Shown piece by piece: positions 34,728 to 43,936 of a DNA stretch of 64,000 nt. Position numbers and translations under genes: made by a program. Origin of the DNA: Bacillota bacterium (GTDB lineage Bacteria; Bacillota; Clostridia; Lachnospirales; Lachnospiraceae). Position 1 is the first letter of the stretch. Every line of letters starts with the position of its first letter. The DNA lies in assembly GCA_023458035.1 (NCBI GenBank), contig JAEXAX010000001.1, forward strand, positions 1 through 64,000, read 5' to 3'. The notes under the pieces were generated by a model. It saw only the letters and a list, made by a program, of their open reading frames with translations. It was not told the DNA's origin and made no database searches.

Positions 34728-37136
34728 CTAACCGGCAACGATATTCACTATCTTGCCCGGAACATAAATTTCTTTTCGGATCGTTCCTTCTAATTTGCTT
34801 CCCAGAGCCGCCTTGGCCTGCTCCAGTACATCCTCCTTGGCAGCCTTCTTGTCGATCATGATAATCGTCTTGGTTTTACCGTTGATCTGCACGGCGATCT
34901 CCACCTGATCATCCTCCAGATACGCTGCGTCAAAGGTCGGCCAGCCGGCCGCAAACACGGTACCTGAATGTCCAAGCTCAGACCACAGTTCCTCAGCGAT
35001 GTGCGGCGCAAACGGCGCCAACAAAACAACGGCTGTTTCCAATGTCTTTACATCAATTCCCCCCTGCTGCTTGGATAATTCAATCAAGGCATTGTTATAT
35101 TCCATAAAACCGGAAACTACGGTGTTCAGGTTAAACTGATTCAAACGTTCGGTAATGTCCTTAGTCAAACGGTGACGCAGCTTCAAGGATGCTTCCGTTT
35201 CATCAACGCCGCTGTCCTTGGCGCCCATCACCAGCTTCCAGAACCGGTTGATGAAACGGTATACGCCGTCAATCCCTCTCGAATCCCATTCGGCATCAAG
35301 CTCCGGCGGTCCGACGAACAGCTCATACATACGCAGAGAGTCGCAGCCGTATTCTTCTACCAAATCATCCGGCGAGACAACATTACCTTTGGACTTGCTC
35401 ATTTTAATACCGTTCTTACCATTGATCATTCCCTGATTGAACAATTTCCTGAACGGCTCATCAAAGGAAACTACACCGATATCATGTAAAAATTTGGTGT
35501 AGAATCTTGAATAGAGAAGATGCAGCACGGCATGCTCGACCCCGCCGATATACATATCGACCGGCAGGTATTTCTCGGCTTTTTCCGGCGATACAAGAGC
35601 ATCATGGTTATGCGCATCCACATAACGCAGGAAATACCAGGAGGAACCGGCCCATTGCGGCATGGTATTTGTCTCACGTTTGGCCGCTGCACCGCAAACC
35701 GGACAGGTGGTGTTCACCCATTCTTCGATATCGGCCAATGGCGACTCACCGGTACCGCTCGGTAAATAGCTGTTTACCTCCGGCAGTCTGAGCGGAAGCT
35801 GATCCTCCGGCACCGGCACATTACCGCAGTGCGGACAATGTATGATGGGAATCGGCTCGCCCCAGTAACGCTGTCTGGAGAAAACCCAGTCGCGCAGTTT
35901 ATAATTTACAGTCTTTTTACCGAATCCTCGCTCTTCCACGATTTCCGGCATCTTTTCTTTCAACTCCGTCGAACTCATACCATTAAACTCTCCGGAGTTA
36001 ATCATCACTCCACTGCCGGTGAAAGGCTCTGTCAGCGGATGAATCTCTGCACCGGTTTCCGAAATGACTTGAACGATCGGGATATTAAATTTGGTGGCAA
36101 ACTCAAAATCTCTGCTGTCATGAGCCGGAACACACATGATGGCGCCGGTACCGTAGTCGGCCAGCACATAATCCGACAGCCAGATCGGAACCGGTTGACC
36201 GGTAAACGGATTAATTCCGTAGCTGCCGGTAAACACGCCAGTTTTTTCTTTGTCCTGCAAACGGTCAACATTAGACTTCATAGAAGCTTCAAAGATATAC
36301 TTTTCAACCGCAGCCTTATTTTCTTCGGTAGCCAGTTCAAGAGCCAACTTATGTTCAGGAGCCATAACCATAAAGGTGGCTCCGAACAGAGTATCCGGTC
36401 TGGTGGTATAAACCGTGACGCTGTCATCCCGGCCCCGGATCTTAAAATCCACCTCAGCGCCGTAGCTTTTGCCGATCCAGTCAGCCTGCATCTTCTTCAC
36501 CTTTTCCGGCCAGTCCAAATCATCCAAACCGCTGAGCAGCCGCTCGGCATAAGCGGTGATTTTCAGCATCCATTGACGCAGATTTTTCTTGGTAACAGTT
36601 GTACCGCACCGTTCACAGCTGCCATCCTTGACCTCCTCATTGGCCAAGCCCGTCTTACAAGATGGACACCAGTTGATCGGAAACTCCTTCTCATATGCCA
36701 GGCCGGCCTTAAACATCTGAATAAAAATCCACTGAGTCCACTTATAAAAATTCGGATCTGTGGTATTCACCTCCATATCCCAGTCATAAACGGCTGAAAT
36801 CTCATCCATCTGACGCTTGAAATTTTTCACATTCTCAGCGGTCGAGATAGACGGATGGATCCCCATCTTAATGGCATAGTTCTCGGCCGGCAGTCCAAAA
36901 GCGTCCCAGCCCATCGGATGAATGACGTATTTGTTCTGCAGCAGCTGGTACCGGCTCCAAACATCCGAGATTACATAGCCGCGCCAGTGGCCGACATGCA
37001 GACCGTTACCCGACGGATAGGGAAACATATCCAAACAGTAATATTTTTCCTTACTGTCATCTTTTGGGTTAACCGGCTGCTCCTTCCAGCGCTCCCGCCA
37101 TTTTTGTTCGATTTCCTTATGATGATAACTTCTCAT
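34728..37136 (-). CDS. leuS: Leucyl-tRNA synthetase
   Basis: An 802-residue class I synthetase with the HIGH-type signature PYPSGNGLHVGHWRGY near the N terminus, an intact CP1 editing insertion (about 220-420, TTRPDTLFGATFMVMAPEH) and KMSKSKGNVVSPDD. The anticodon-binding domain follows. The start chosen (MRSYHHKEIEQKW) has GGAGGAG 9-11 bases upstream; an earlier ATG lies in the end of the preceding gene. The leader is too short for a T-box. Confidence 0.97.
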   Translation of the reverse strand: MRSYHHKEIEQKWRERWKEQPVNPKDDSKEKYYCLDMFPYPSGNGLHVGHWRGYVISDVWSRYQLLQNKYVIHPMGWDAFGLPAENYAIKMGIHPSISTAENVKNFKRQMDEISAVYDWDMEVNTTDPNFYKWTQWIFIQMFKAGLAYEKEFPINWCPSCKTGLANEEVKDGSCERCGTTVTKKNLRQWMLKITAYAERLLSGLDDLDWPEKVKKMQADWIGKSYGAEVDFKIRGRDDSVTVYTTRPDTLFGATFMVMAPEHKLALELATEENKAAVEKYIFEASMKSNVDRLQDKEKTGVFTGSYGINPFTGQPVPIWLSDYVLADYGTGAIMCVPAHDSRDFEFATKFNIPIVQVISETGAEIHPLTEPFTGSGVMINSGEFNGMSSTELKEKMPEIVEERGFGKKTVNYKLRDWVFSRQRYWGEPIPIIHCPHCGNVPVPEDQLPLRLPEVNSYLPSGTGESPLADIEEWVNTTCPVCGAAAKRETNTMPQWAGSSWYFLRYVDAHNHDALVSPEKAEKYLPVDMYIGGVEHAVLHLLYSRFYTKFLHDIGVVSFDEPFRKLFNQGMINGKNGIKMSKSKGNVVSPDDLVEEYGCDSLRMYELFVGPPELDAEWDSRGIDGVYRFINRFWKLVMGAKDSGVDETEASLKLRHRLTKDITERLNQFNLNTVVSGFMEYNNALIELSKQQGGIDVKTLETAVVLLAPFAPHIAEELWSELGHSGTVFAAGWPTFDAAYLEDDQVEIAVQINGKTKTIIMIDKKAAKEDVLEQAKAALGSKLEGTIRKEIYVPGKIVNIVAG

Positions 37137-37158
37137 GCTGTCTTTCTCCTCCTGCTCA

Positions 37159-38811
37159 TCATTCATCCAAATGAATTATTTTTTGTAAACCGACGCCGCC
37201 TTCAAAACGAAATCGAATCGTTTCTCCGACTTTTAATTTAAATACGGCCTGTGGCATATCCTTGATTGATACATCATATAATTTCTTGTCATTTTCCAGC
37301 ATCAGATAATAATGGCTGTTCCCGTCGATAATGATACTCTCCAAGGCCGATATTCGACCGCTGCCCGTCTGCTTCTCCGCTTTTTCCCCGGTTCCCGGAC
37401 CGGAAGAAGCCAGCAGGCTTCGATAAGCAGTCTCACAAGCGGTGACCGTTTCCCCGGTCGCCACGATCTGATACTTCTCAACATTGACCAAGGCATACAT
37501 CTTCACCAGACCGGCTTTATCCTTTAACGTGATAAAATAGGTCGGCTCATTATTGATATTCAATAATAACGGGAAGGTCGCCTGATACTCCAAGTGCTGC
37601 ACCTGCCCCTGTGCCGAATCCATGGCAGACATTTCCTTGGCTCCCGACACTTCATAGTAGCGGGATTCCATGGTCCTCTGATTCATCAGAATAAAACCGA
37701 CGATCGACTCATCCTTATTGACGGAGGTGATGCCGGTATAAACCCATACATCATCATCCAGCGCCAGATAATTATAACCTTCAGTGGTTACCAGACAGTC
37801 CTTCTGCCCCAAAACACTATTCAGAAAGCCGTGACGCAGCTTGCCGTGATAATCGTACAGCTTGGTCAGCATCTCGGCCGAAAAAACCCGATCGACCCAG
37901 GTCGGACAATCCTTGACATCATACTTGGTTGTCTCGCCGGTCTGAGCATTACATAAGACCACTGAACCGATCACCTCTCCGCCGAACAGACCGATGCGAT
38001 AATCCTTGATCGGGCAGATCCAGTACGGTGTGCCCTCATCATCTATCTCAAAATTAATCTGGTCAAAAATAGCGGTCGGATAACGAAACCGCAGGTGACG
38101 GTAGATATTCCGGTTAAACAGCTCCGTCGGCGAATATTTGATTCTCTGCTCCAACTGCACAAAGCTGGCATCCTGAGAGGTCATATCGATCAAAATATAT
38201 CCCGGAATACCCTCGGCCTGATTGGTCAGCCATTTGATTTTATTGGCATACTCCAGCGGAGATACCCGAAACGGTTTACCCTTGTAATTGATTTGTGTAT
38301 ATTCCTCTGATACCTCAAACTGAGACACCATCTGAACCAGACCGCCCATCTTTCTGGCTCCCAGCTTGATCGAACTGTCTTTATCCAATGTCGGTACGTT
38401 GCGCAATGAGATCTCCGAAATATCCTTGGAAAAATCCTTGGTTTCAACCGCCAGCAGCTGCTGGTAACGTCTGGCATTGACCAAAGGAGAGGACAAAATG
38501 CTTCCAACAATGTAAATTCCGAATAATACCAATCCGGATGCCACCACCAATTTCAGCGGAAGGGTCAGACCGCGCAGCATCCCCTTCACTTCCGACAGTT
38601 CAACCTTATGACGTTCGGAAAAGACAGCCCGTGCCTGCTTTTTTGATCTGTGCAGCAACACAGCTGCGGCGATCAACGCAAATAATATAAATAACAATCT
38701 CCAGGTTCGCTGATCATGAATGTTAAAAACCGGCAGGGTGAAATAGTAAACCCCAAACAAAACCGGCAAGATCAGCAGTGCAATGATTATCGTCCATTTT
38801 CTCTTTCGCAT
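37159..38811 (-). CDS. Large membrane-anchored protein of unknown function
   Basis: A 550-residue protein. Three membrane helices occupy about residues 7-25, 37-55 and 85-106 (LKLVVASGLVLFGIYIVGSI). The remaining 440 residues are soluble, probably outside, and rich in beta-forming segments (EEYTQINYKGKPFRVSPLEY, NFEIDDEGTPYWICPIKDY, GEVIGSVVLCNAQTGETTKY). The text resembles repeated PepSY-like folds that sense or bind ligands, but this is only a style match. No catalytic motif is visible. It has its own promoter and precedes leuS. Confidence 0.7.
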   Translation of the reverse strand: MRKRKWTIIIALLILPVLFGVYYFTLPVFNIHDQRTWRLLFILFALIAAAVLLHRSKKQARAVFSERHKVELSEVKGMLRGLTLPLKLVVASGLVLFGIYIVGSILSSPLVNARRYQQLLAVETKDFSKDISEISLRNVPTLDKDSSIKLGARKMGGLVQMVSQFEVSEEYTQINYKGKPFRVSPLEYANKIKWLTNQAEGIPGYILIDMTSQDASFVQLEQRIKYSPTELFNRNIYRHLRFRYPTAIFDQINFEIDDEGTPYWICPIKDYRIGLFGGEVIGSVVLCNAQTGETTKYDVKDCPTWVDRVFSAEMLTKLYDYHGKLRHGFLNSVLGQKDCLVTTEGYNYLALDDDVWVYTGITSVNKDESIVGFILMNQRTMESRYYEVSGAKEMSAMDSAQGQVQHLEYQATFPLLLNINNEPTYFITLKDKAGLVKMYALVNVEKYQIVATGETVTACETAYRSLLASSGPGTGEKAEKQTGSGRISALESIIIDGNSHYYLMLENDKKLYDVSIKDMPQAVFKLKVGETIRFRFEGGVGLQKIIHLDE

Positions 38812-38844
38812 GACATCCCACTTTCTATCCTAATTAGTCACTCT

Positions 38845-38873
38845 ATTTTACCACTGAACCCCCTGTATTTCAA
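38845..38873 (-). promoter_or_regulatory. promoter of the 550-residue membrane protein gene
   Basis: TTGAAA (38868-38873) and TAAAAT (38845-38850) with a 17-bp spacer on the minus strand, about 35 bp ahead of the start codon. Confidence 0.55.
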
Positions 38874-38927
38874 CATGTTATCGTGAAATTGCACAATATC
38901 ATGCAGATTTCTTTTACAATTCATCGG

Positions 38928-38957
38928 TTGCCAACAATTGATTGTCTGTGTTATAAT
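38928..38957 (+). promoter_or_regulatory. promoter of the NADH oxidase gene
   Basis: TTGCCA (38928-38933), an 18-bp spacer, then a perfect TATAAT (38952-38957) with an extended-10 TG. A GGGAGG ribosome site follows before the ATG. Confidence 0.65.
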
Positions 38958-39012
38958 TATCACATTCAAACACCACCATTTTGGTCATGTTTAGATTGGG
39001 AGGAAAAGCATT

Positions 39013-40353
39013 ATGAGTAAAATCGTTGTCATCGGCGCCAACCACGCCGGAACAGCCGCACTAAACACCATCCTGGATAATTATCAGGGTCACGAGGTCA
39101 CTGCCTTTGATGCAAACTCAAATATCAGTTTCTTAGGCTGTGGTATGGCTTTATGGATCGGAAATCAGATCTCCGGTTCCGACGGCCTCTTCTACTCCAA
39201 TAAAGAAACATTGGAGGGCAAAGGAGCCAAGGTCTACATGGAAACCCCGGTTCGTCGTGTTGACTACAGCGCCAAAAAGGTATATGCCGTTACTAAGGAC
39301 GGTCAGGAGATCGTACAGGATTATGATAAGCTGATTCTGGCCACCGGATCTCTGCCGATCCTGCCGAAGTTCGAGGGGCATGATCTGGAGAATATCCAGC
39401 AAGTTAAATTGTTCCAGGACGCTGCTGCCGTCATCAAGAAACTGGAAGATCCGTCCATACGTCGTGTGGCCGTGATCGGTGCAGGATATATCGGTGTTGA
39501 ACTGGCAGAGGCTTTCCAGAGAAACGGTCGGGAAATCGTCCTGATCGATGTTGCCGAAACCTGTCTGTCCAACTACTATGACAATGATTTTACCACTCTG
39601 ATGGAGAAAAACCTGGCAGACCACGGTGTGCAGATCGCCTTCGGTGAAAAAGTCGAAAAATTCCTTGGCGAGAATGGAAAGGTATCCGCTGTAGTAACTG
39701 ATAAGAACAGTTATCCGATCGATATGGCCGTGGTTTGCATCGGTTTTTGTCCGAACACCGCTGTGGCCGATGGGCAAATTGAATTATTTAAGAATAGCGC
39801 CTTCCTGGTTGATAAGACCCAGCAGACATCTCTGCCGGATGTCTATGCCATCGGTGACTGCGCAACAGTTTATGATAATTCCAAGGGCGGCGAGCGTTCC
39901 TATATCGCTTTGGCAACCAATGCCGTTCGTTCCGGCATTATTGCCGCTCACAATGCTTGCGGCACTCACCTTGAAACCATTGGCGTTCAGGGTTCCAACG
40001 GTATCTCGATCTACGGTCTGAACATGGTTTCAACCGGTATGTCCGAGGCAACTGCCAAGGCCAACGGATATGATGTTCTGTCCACCACCTTCGATGATTG
40101 GCAAAAGGCTGAATTTATCGAAAGCGGTAATGACCGCGTAAAGATCAAAATTGTTTACGATCGTAACAGCCGCGTCGTCCTGGGTGCGCAGATTGCATCT
40201 ACCCATGATATCTCTCTGGGTATCCATATGTTCTCTCTGGCAATTCAGGAGCAGGTAACCATCGACCGGCTGAAGCTGCTGGATATCTTTTTCCTGCCGC
40301 ACTTTAATAAGCCGTACAACTACTTTACCATGGCTGCTCTGTCTGCAAAATAA
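39013..40353 (+). CDS. nox: FAD-dependent NADH oxidase (water-forming type)
   Basis: A 446-residue flavoprotein of the NADH oxidase / CoA-disulfide reductase family. The N-terminal FAD loop is IVVIGANHAGTAA, the redox Cys is C43 in ISFLGCGMALW, and the NAD loop is RRVAVIGAGYIGVELAEAF. The second FAD block is DVYAIGDCATVYDN. One redox Cys with this motif is typical of NADH oxidases that reduce O2 to water, giving an anaerobe oxygen defence and NAD+ regeneration. It stands alone on the plus strand between a strong promoter and a strong terminator. Confidence 0.9.
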   Translation: MSKIVVIGANHAGTAALNTILDNYQGHEVTAFDANSNISFLGCGMALWIGNQISGSDGLFYSNKETLEGKGAKVYMETPVRRVDYSAKKVYAVTKDGQEIVQDYDKLILATGSLPILPKFEGHDLENIQQVKLFQDAAAVIKKLEDPSIRRVAVIGAGYIGVELAEAFQRNGREIVLIDVAETCLSNYYDNDFTTLMEKNLADHGVQIAFGEKVEKFLGENGKVSAVVTDKNSYPIDMAVVCIGFCPNTAVADGQIELFKNSAFLVDKTQQTSLPDVYAIGDCATVYDNSKGGERSYIALATNAVRSGIIAAHNACGTHLETIGVQGSNGISIYGLNMVSTGMSEATAKANGYDVLSTTFDDWQKAEFIESGNDRVKIKIVYDRNSRVVLGAQIASTHDISLGIHMFSLAIQEQVTIDRLKLLDIFFLPHFNKPYNYFTMAALSAK

Positions 40354-40403
40354 GAGCTGTTCGGTACTGCAATGGTTCCGATTGAGAATCCAACGTTTTG
40401 TTG

Positions 40404-40439
40404 GGGGTGTCGCACTAAAAATGGTGTGACACCCCTTTT
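40404..40439 (+). terminator. terminator of nox
   Basis: A 12-bp stem with one G-U pair (GGGGTGTCGCAC / GTGTGACACCCC), an 8-base loop and then TTTTA. Confidence 0.8.
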
Positions 40440-40458
40440 ACGTACATTGTGTATCAAA

Positions 40459-40494
40459 AATAAGAACCGGACTTCAAAAAGACCGGTTCTTATT
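40459..40494 (-). terminator. second hairpin after nox
   Basis: A perfect 12-bp stem (AATAAGAACCGG / CCGGTTCTTATT) with a 12-base loop. The better U-tract (TTATTTTTGAT) is on the minus strand, yet no minus-strand gene leads into it. Confidence 0.5.
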
Positions 40495-40678
40495 GTAAAA
40501 ATATCAGTATGCAAAAACTATTATCTTACAGTCCGATTATACAACTAATACCCATTTCATTATTTCTTTAGTGCTAATATTTTTAGAAAACTCATACGAT
40601 AAAACTTTAGTGCTTTTATAAGCTACATACCAATACCTCGGCCATGTGATCTTTTAGATTCAATTATATCTAACACTC

Positions 40679-40707
40679 TAGACGATACCGTTTATATTGC
40701 TTATACT
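40679..40707 (+). promoter_or_regulatory. possible promoter of the YprB-like gene
   Basis: TATACT (40702-40707) 17 bp after TAGACG (40679-40684), about 60 bp ahead of the start codon. The -35 match is only fair. Confidence 0.35.
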
Positions 40708-40764
40708 TAAAAGCAACCGGTTTTTTCTTGATTCCGGATTTATCAAACTTGAAAGGAAATCACC

Positions 40765-41898
40765 ATGATTCATCATACAGAATCAAAAGTCATAGCGACA
40801 AATTCGTTGATACTGCACGCTGCCTGGGGAATAGACAGCCGCTTTGCTGTTTTTGATATAGAAACAACCGGACTGCAATCCGGACACCATGTGGTATATG
40901 CCATCAGCTTGCTGCTGTTTTCGACAATTGATACCTCACAACCCACACTGCACTATTTGCAGACCGAGGCACTGGATGAAGAGGCCGAACTGCTGCAGAC
41001 GGCTGCCTCACAGCTTTCGGATTACCCGATCTGGCTCAGTTATAACGGCACAGCCTTTGACCTGCCCTTTTTGCAGAATCGTTGCCGCATCCTGGCTCTC
41101 TCAAAGCTGTTTCAACCGCAGCGGCATATCGATCTGTTCCGTCTGCTGCTGCCCTATCGCCGGACTCTTTTTCCAAACGGCATGCGCCAAGTGCAGCTGG
41201 AAGAATTGCTTGGACTGCAAAGAACTGAGTTTATCAGCGGCGAGGATGTGATCGCGCATTACTTTATTTACCTGCAAACGAAATCACGGGACTCTTTTAC
41301 TCACCTCTACCGGCATAATACAGATGATGTCTGCGGTCTGGCCGGGCTGTTGGTACTGGGGCAGATTCTGCTTTGGCAGCAGCCTGCCTACTGGCAGTCG
41401 ATTACTGTCGAAACCACCACGGACCAACTGCGCTTGACGGCCGAGTCAGCGTACCCCATACCGAAAGGCCTGATTCCCCTCGTTTTGAAAAGCCAACCGG
41501 GCTCCGACGAAACTATATCGCAAACACTGAAACTATCCTGTGAAGGTAACCGATTTTGCCTCGATATCCCGATTACCCGGGCTGAGCTGCGCTATTTCTT
41601 TGAGGACTATCAAAATTATGATTATCTGCCGGACGAGGATATAGCCATCCATCGCAGCCTGTCCGCCTTCGTGGAAAGAGGACATAAAAAAAGAGCTACC
41701 AGAGGTACCGCTTATGCAAAAAAAACCGGCTGCTTTATTCCGCTTCCTTCGACCATTTCGATCACGGAAGTCAAACAACCGGTCTTTTATCATTCCTATC
41801 GATCACAGCCTGCGCTGATCGAATTTGACACTCTTCCCTCGAAAGAATGGGGCAAGCTAATGGCAGGCTATCTCGCCTATTTACTGCCGGGAAAATAG
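40765..41898 (+). CDS. YprB-like 3'-5' exonuclease (RNase H fold)
   Basis: A 377-residue protein whose N-terminal 200 residues form a DnaQ-type exonuclease domain: FAVFDIETTGLQSG supplies the first Asp and Glu, YNGTAFDLPFLQ the second Asp, and HNTDDVCGLAGLL the last Asp. Relatives are called ribonuclease H-like YprB. The C-terminal 170 residues are mixed alpha/beta without a known motif. GAAAGGA precedes the ATG. It converges with proA, leaving only about 26 bp and no visible terminator. Confidence 0.85.
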   Translation: MIHHTESKVIATNSLILHAAWGIDSRFAVFDIETTGLQSGHHVVYAISLLLFSTIDTSQPTLHYLQTEALDEEAELLQTAASQLSDYPIWLSYNGTAFDLPFLQNRCRILALSKLFQPQRHIDLFRLLLPYRRTLFPNGMRQVQLEELLGLQRTEFISGEDVIAHYFIYLQTKSRDSFTHLYRHNTDDVCGLAGLLVLGQILLWQQPAYWQSITVETTTDQLRLTAESAYPIPKGLIPLVLKSQPGSDETISQTLKLSCEGNRFCLDIPITRAELRYFFEDYQNYDYLPDEDIAIHRSLSAFVERGHKKRATRGTAYAKKTGCFIPLPSTISITEVKQPVFYHSYRSQPALIEFDTLPSKEWGKLMAGYLAYLLPGK

Positions 41899-41924
41899 CT
41901 GTGCAAAACGCAACAAAATATATG

Positions 41925-43187
41925 TCAGACTCTGATCTGTCCTTCTCCCAGAATGATAAACTTGGTGGTGGTCAAGGCCTCCAGCCCCATCGGTCCGCGA
42001 GCATGCAGCTTTTGCGTACTGATACCGATTTCCGCTCCAAAACCAAATTCAAATCCGTCTGTGAACCGAGTCGAGGCATTGACATAAACCGCAGCCGAAT
42101 CCACCTGCTCCAGAAAGGTCTTGGCAGCCGGGTAATCATTCGTGATAATCGCTTCACTGTGCCCGGTGCTGTTTGTATTAATATGACGGATGGCACTTGC
42201 CAGATCGCTACTGACTGCGATCGATATTTTATAATCCAAAAACTCAGCAGCAAAATCAGAAGTATTTGCCAATGCGGCACTCGGCAGATATTCAAGCGCT
42301 TTTTCATCTGCCACCATTTCCACTCGATGAGGGCAGCCTTCCTCCAGTCTTCCAAAAGCCGCCTCTACCCGAGGCAGAAACTCAGACATGATCGCCTCGT
42401 CCACTACCAGAGATTCGCAGGCATTGCAGACACCGATGCGCTGAGTCTTAGCGTTGATCAGGATACGTAGAGCCATATCCTGATCCGCCTTCTCATGAAC
42501 ATAGAGATGACAGTTGCCGGTACCGGTTTCAATCACCGGAATGGTGCTATTCTCCACCACAGCACGGATCAACCCGGCTCCACCGCGGGGGATCAGCACG
42601 TCGATATAATCTCTCATTTTCATCAGTTCATTGGTCGCATCCCGACCGCCTTCCTCTAATAGTTGAATCTGATCCTCGGTAATTCCCTGCTCACGCAAAA
42701 CACTGCGAATGATACCGACCAGGACCTGATTGGAATAGGTCGCATCACTGCCACCCTTTAAAATGACGGTATTGCCGGTCTTTAGACACAGGCCGAAGAC
42801 ATCGACCGTCACATTCGGACGAGCCTCATAGATGACACCGACTACTCCGAGCGGTACCCGCTTTCGACCGACCAGCAAGCCATTCGGTCGTTTTTTCATC
42901 TGCTCGACGCTTCCGATGCAATCCTCCAGCTCCGCTAGCTGACGTAAGCCAAGAGCCATGCGGTCAATCCGATCCGAACACAAGGCCAGGCGATCAAGCA
43001 AGGTCGCTGATAATCCCTTTTCCTCTCCGGCTTCCAGATCCAGCGCATTGGCCACCAAAATCTCATTTTGACGTTCCTGCAAGCCGGCAGCCACTGCCAG
43101 CAAAATACGATTCTTGGTATCGGTATCCAGCGTCTTTACACTATAGGATGCTTCCTTTGCCCGTTCTGCCATTTCTCTTACTGTCAT
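41925..43187 (-). CDS. proA: Gamma-glutamyl phosphate reductase
   Basis: A 420-residue aldehyde-dehydrogenase-fold enzyme for the second step of proline synthesis (glutamyl-5-phosphate to glutamate semialdehyde). The catalytic Cys is in GVCNACESLVV, and other blocks are VPLGVVGVIYEARPNVTVD, LKGGSDATYSN and LIPRGGAGLI. The start ATG overlaps the fthC gene by 47 bp but aligns with ProA from its first residues. It works with ProB, encoded three genes upstream in the same operon. Confidence 0.96.
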   Translation of the reverse strand: MTVREMAERAKEASYSVKTLDTDTKNRILLAVAAGLQERQNEILVANALDLEAGEEKGLSATLLDRLALCSDRIDRMALGLRQLAELEDCIGSVEQMKKRPNGLLVGRKRVPLGVVGVIYEARPNVTVDVFGLCLKTGNTVILKGGSDATYSNQVLVGIIRSVLREQGITEDQIQLLEEGGRDATNELMKMRDYIDVLIPRGGAGLIRAVVENSTIPVIETGTGNCHLYVHEKADQDMALRILINAKTQRIGVCNACESLVVDEAIMSEFLPRVEAAFGRLEEGCPHRVEMVADEKALEYLPSAALANTSDFAAEFLDYKISIAVSSDLASAIRHINTNSTGHSEAIITNDYPAAKTFLEQVDSAAVYVNASTRFTDGFEFGFGAEIGISTQKLHARGPMGLEALTTTKFIILGEGQIRV

Positions 43188-43722
43188 CGTCTTCTCCTAT
43201 TATTACCTGCGGTATACTTATATCATGTTCTTCCACCGGAAGCCCGGTCACCAGCTGTTCTCGAAAACAAACCGCCACCGGACGCAGATCCGGGTATAAC
43301 CGAAGATAGCGATCATAATACCCCTTACCGTGACCGATCCGCTTGCCATCTGCCTGAAACCCAAGTCCCGGCACCAATATCAGCCCCGGTGCAGTGATGA
43401 TCTTTGTCCCAATCGGTTCCATAATATTATATGTGCCGCGCCGAACATCCTCAAGCGAGGCAATCCGGATAAAGACCATCCGATCATCTGCTTCAATTCT
43501 CGGCAGAGCCACTGTTTTCCCCCGCTGCAAGGCTTCCTGCAGCAAAGGTCTGATGTCAACCTCGGTTTCTGTCGGATAGAAGCCGTAAATCACTGTCGCT
43601 TCCATATAAGCCGGCAGCTCACCCAGACGTTGGACGATCAAGCGGCTCTGTGCCCGCCTTTCTTTCATTGACATCTGTCGCAAACGAAGGCGCAGTTGTC
43701 TGCGGCAGGCTGCTTTAGTCAT
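43141..43722 (-). CDS. 5-formyltetrahydrofolate cyclo-ligase
   Basis: A 193-residue enzyme that returns 5-formyl-THF to 5,10-methenyl-THF with ATP. The folate site GYGFYPTETEVD-like block (YGFYPTETEVDIRPLL), VPGLGFQADGKRIGHGKGYYD and the late PVEEHDISIPQV are family signatures. The ATG chosen lies 8 bp inside the DUF896 gene; an alternative GTG six codons earlier is in the same frame. The last 15 codons or so overlap proA. Confidence 0.93.
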   Translation of the reverse strand: MTKAACRRQLRLRLRQMSMKERRAQSRLIVQRLGELPAYMEATVIYGFYPTETEVDIRPLLQEALQRGKTVALPRIEADDRMVFIRIASLEDVRRGTYNIMEPIGTKIITAPGLILVPGLGFQADGKRIGHGKGYYDRYLRLYPDLRPVAVCFREQLVTGLPVEEHDISIPQVIIGEDDDSKRNGRTGKGSIL

Positions 43723-43936
43723 GTTTTCCAAATTTTTCACCCAGATTGGTTATGCTGCCGTCAGCTTCTCGGATCGAAATCTGATCCAACTGCATACGCA
43801 GATTTTTTCTGAAGGACGCGATATACTCTGCTCTCAATGCCGTCTGCTCAGCTGTTTCTTCGGCAGTCAGTCCGACTGTCTTTTTCTTTTTCGCCAGTTC
43901 GTTAATCCGGGCGATCATCTCATCCGTAATAGCCAT
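43715..43936 (-). CDS. DUF896 (YnzC/UPF0291) family small protein
   Basis: A 73-residue helical protein with the family pattern MIARINELAKKKKTVGLTAE, then EYIASFRKNLRMQLDQISI. The fold in the B. subtilis relative YnzC is a two-helix hairpin; the function is unknown, with links to the SOS response reported for a paralogue. It starts directly after the proB stop and overlaps fthC. Confidence 0.9.
   Translation of the reverse strand: MAITDEMIARINELAKKKKTVGLTAEETAEQTALRAEYIASFRKNLRMQLDQISIREADGSITNLGEKFGKHD

Larger units (their letters stand above)
40354..40764 (+). other. AT-rich intergenic region between nox and the YprB-like gene
   Basis: This 411-bp stretch contains the nox terminator, a second strong hairpin and a weak promoter for the next gene. 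The 180 bp between the second hairpin and that promoter are AT-rich; only very short frames with no ribosome site were found on either strand. I see no gene there. Confidence 0.6.

Noticed and set aside
35829..36797. Long open frame of about 320 codons on the plus strand inside leuS
   Set aside because: It is antisense to a fully conserved synthetase, has no ribosome site or recognisable domain, and its composition mirrors the codon pattern of leuS.
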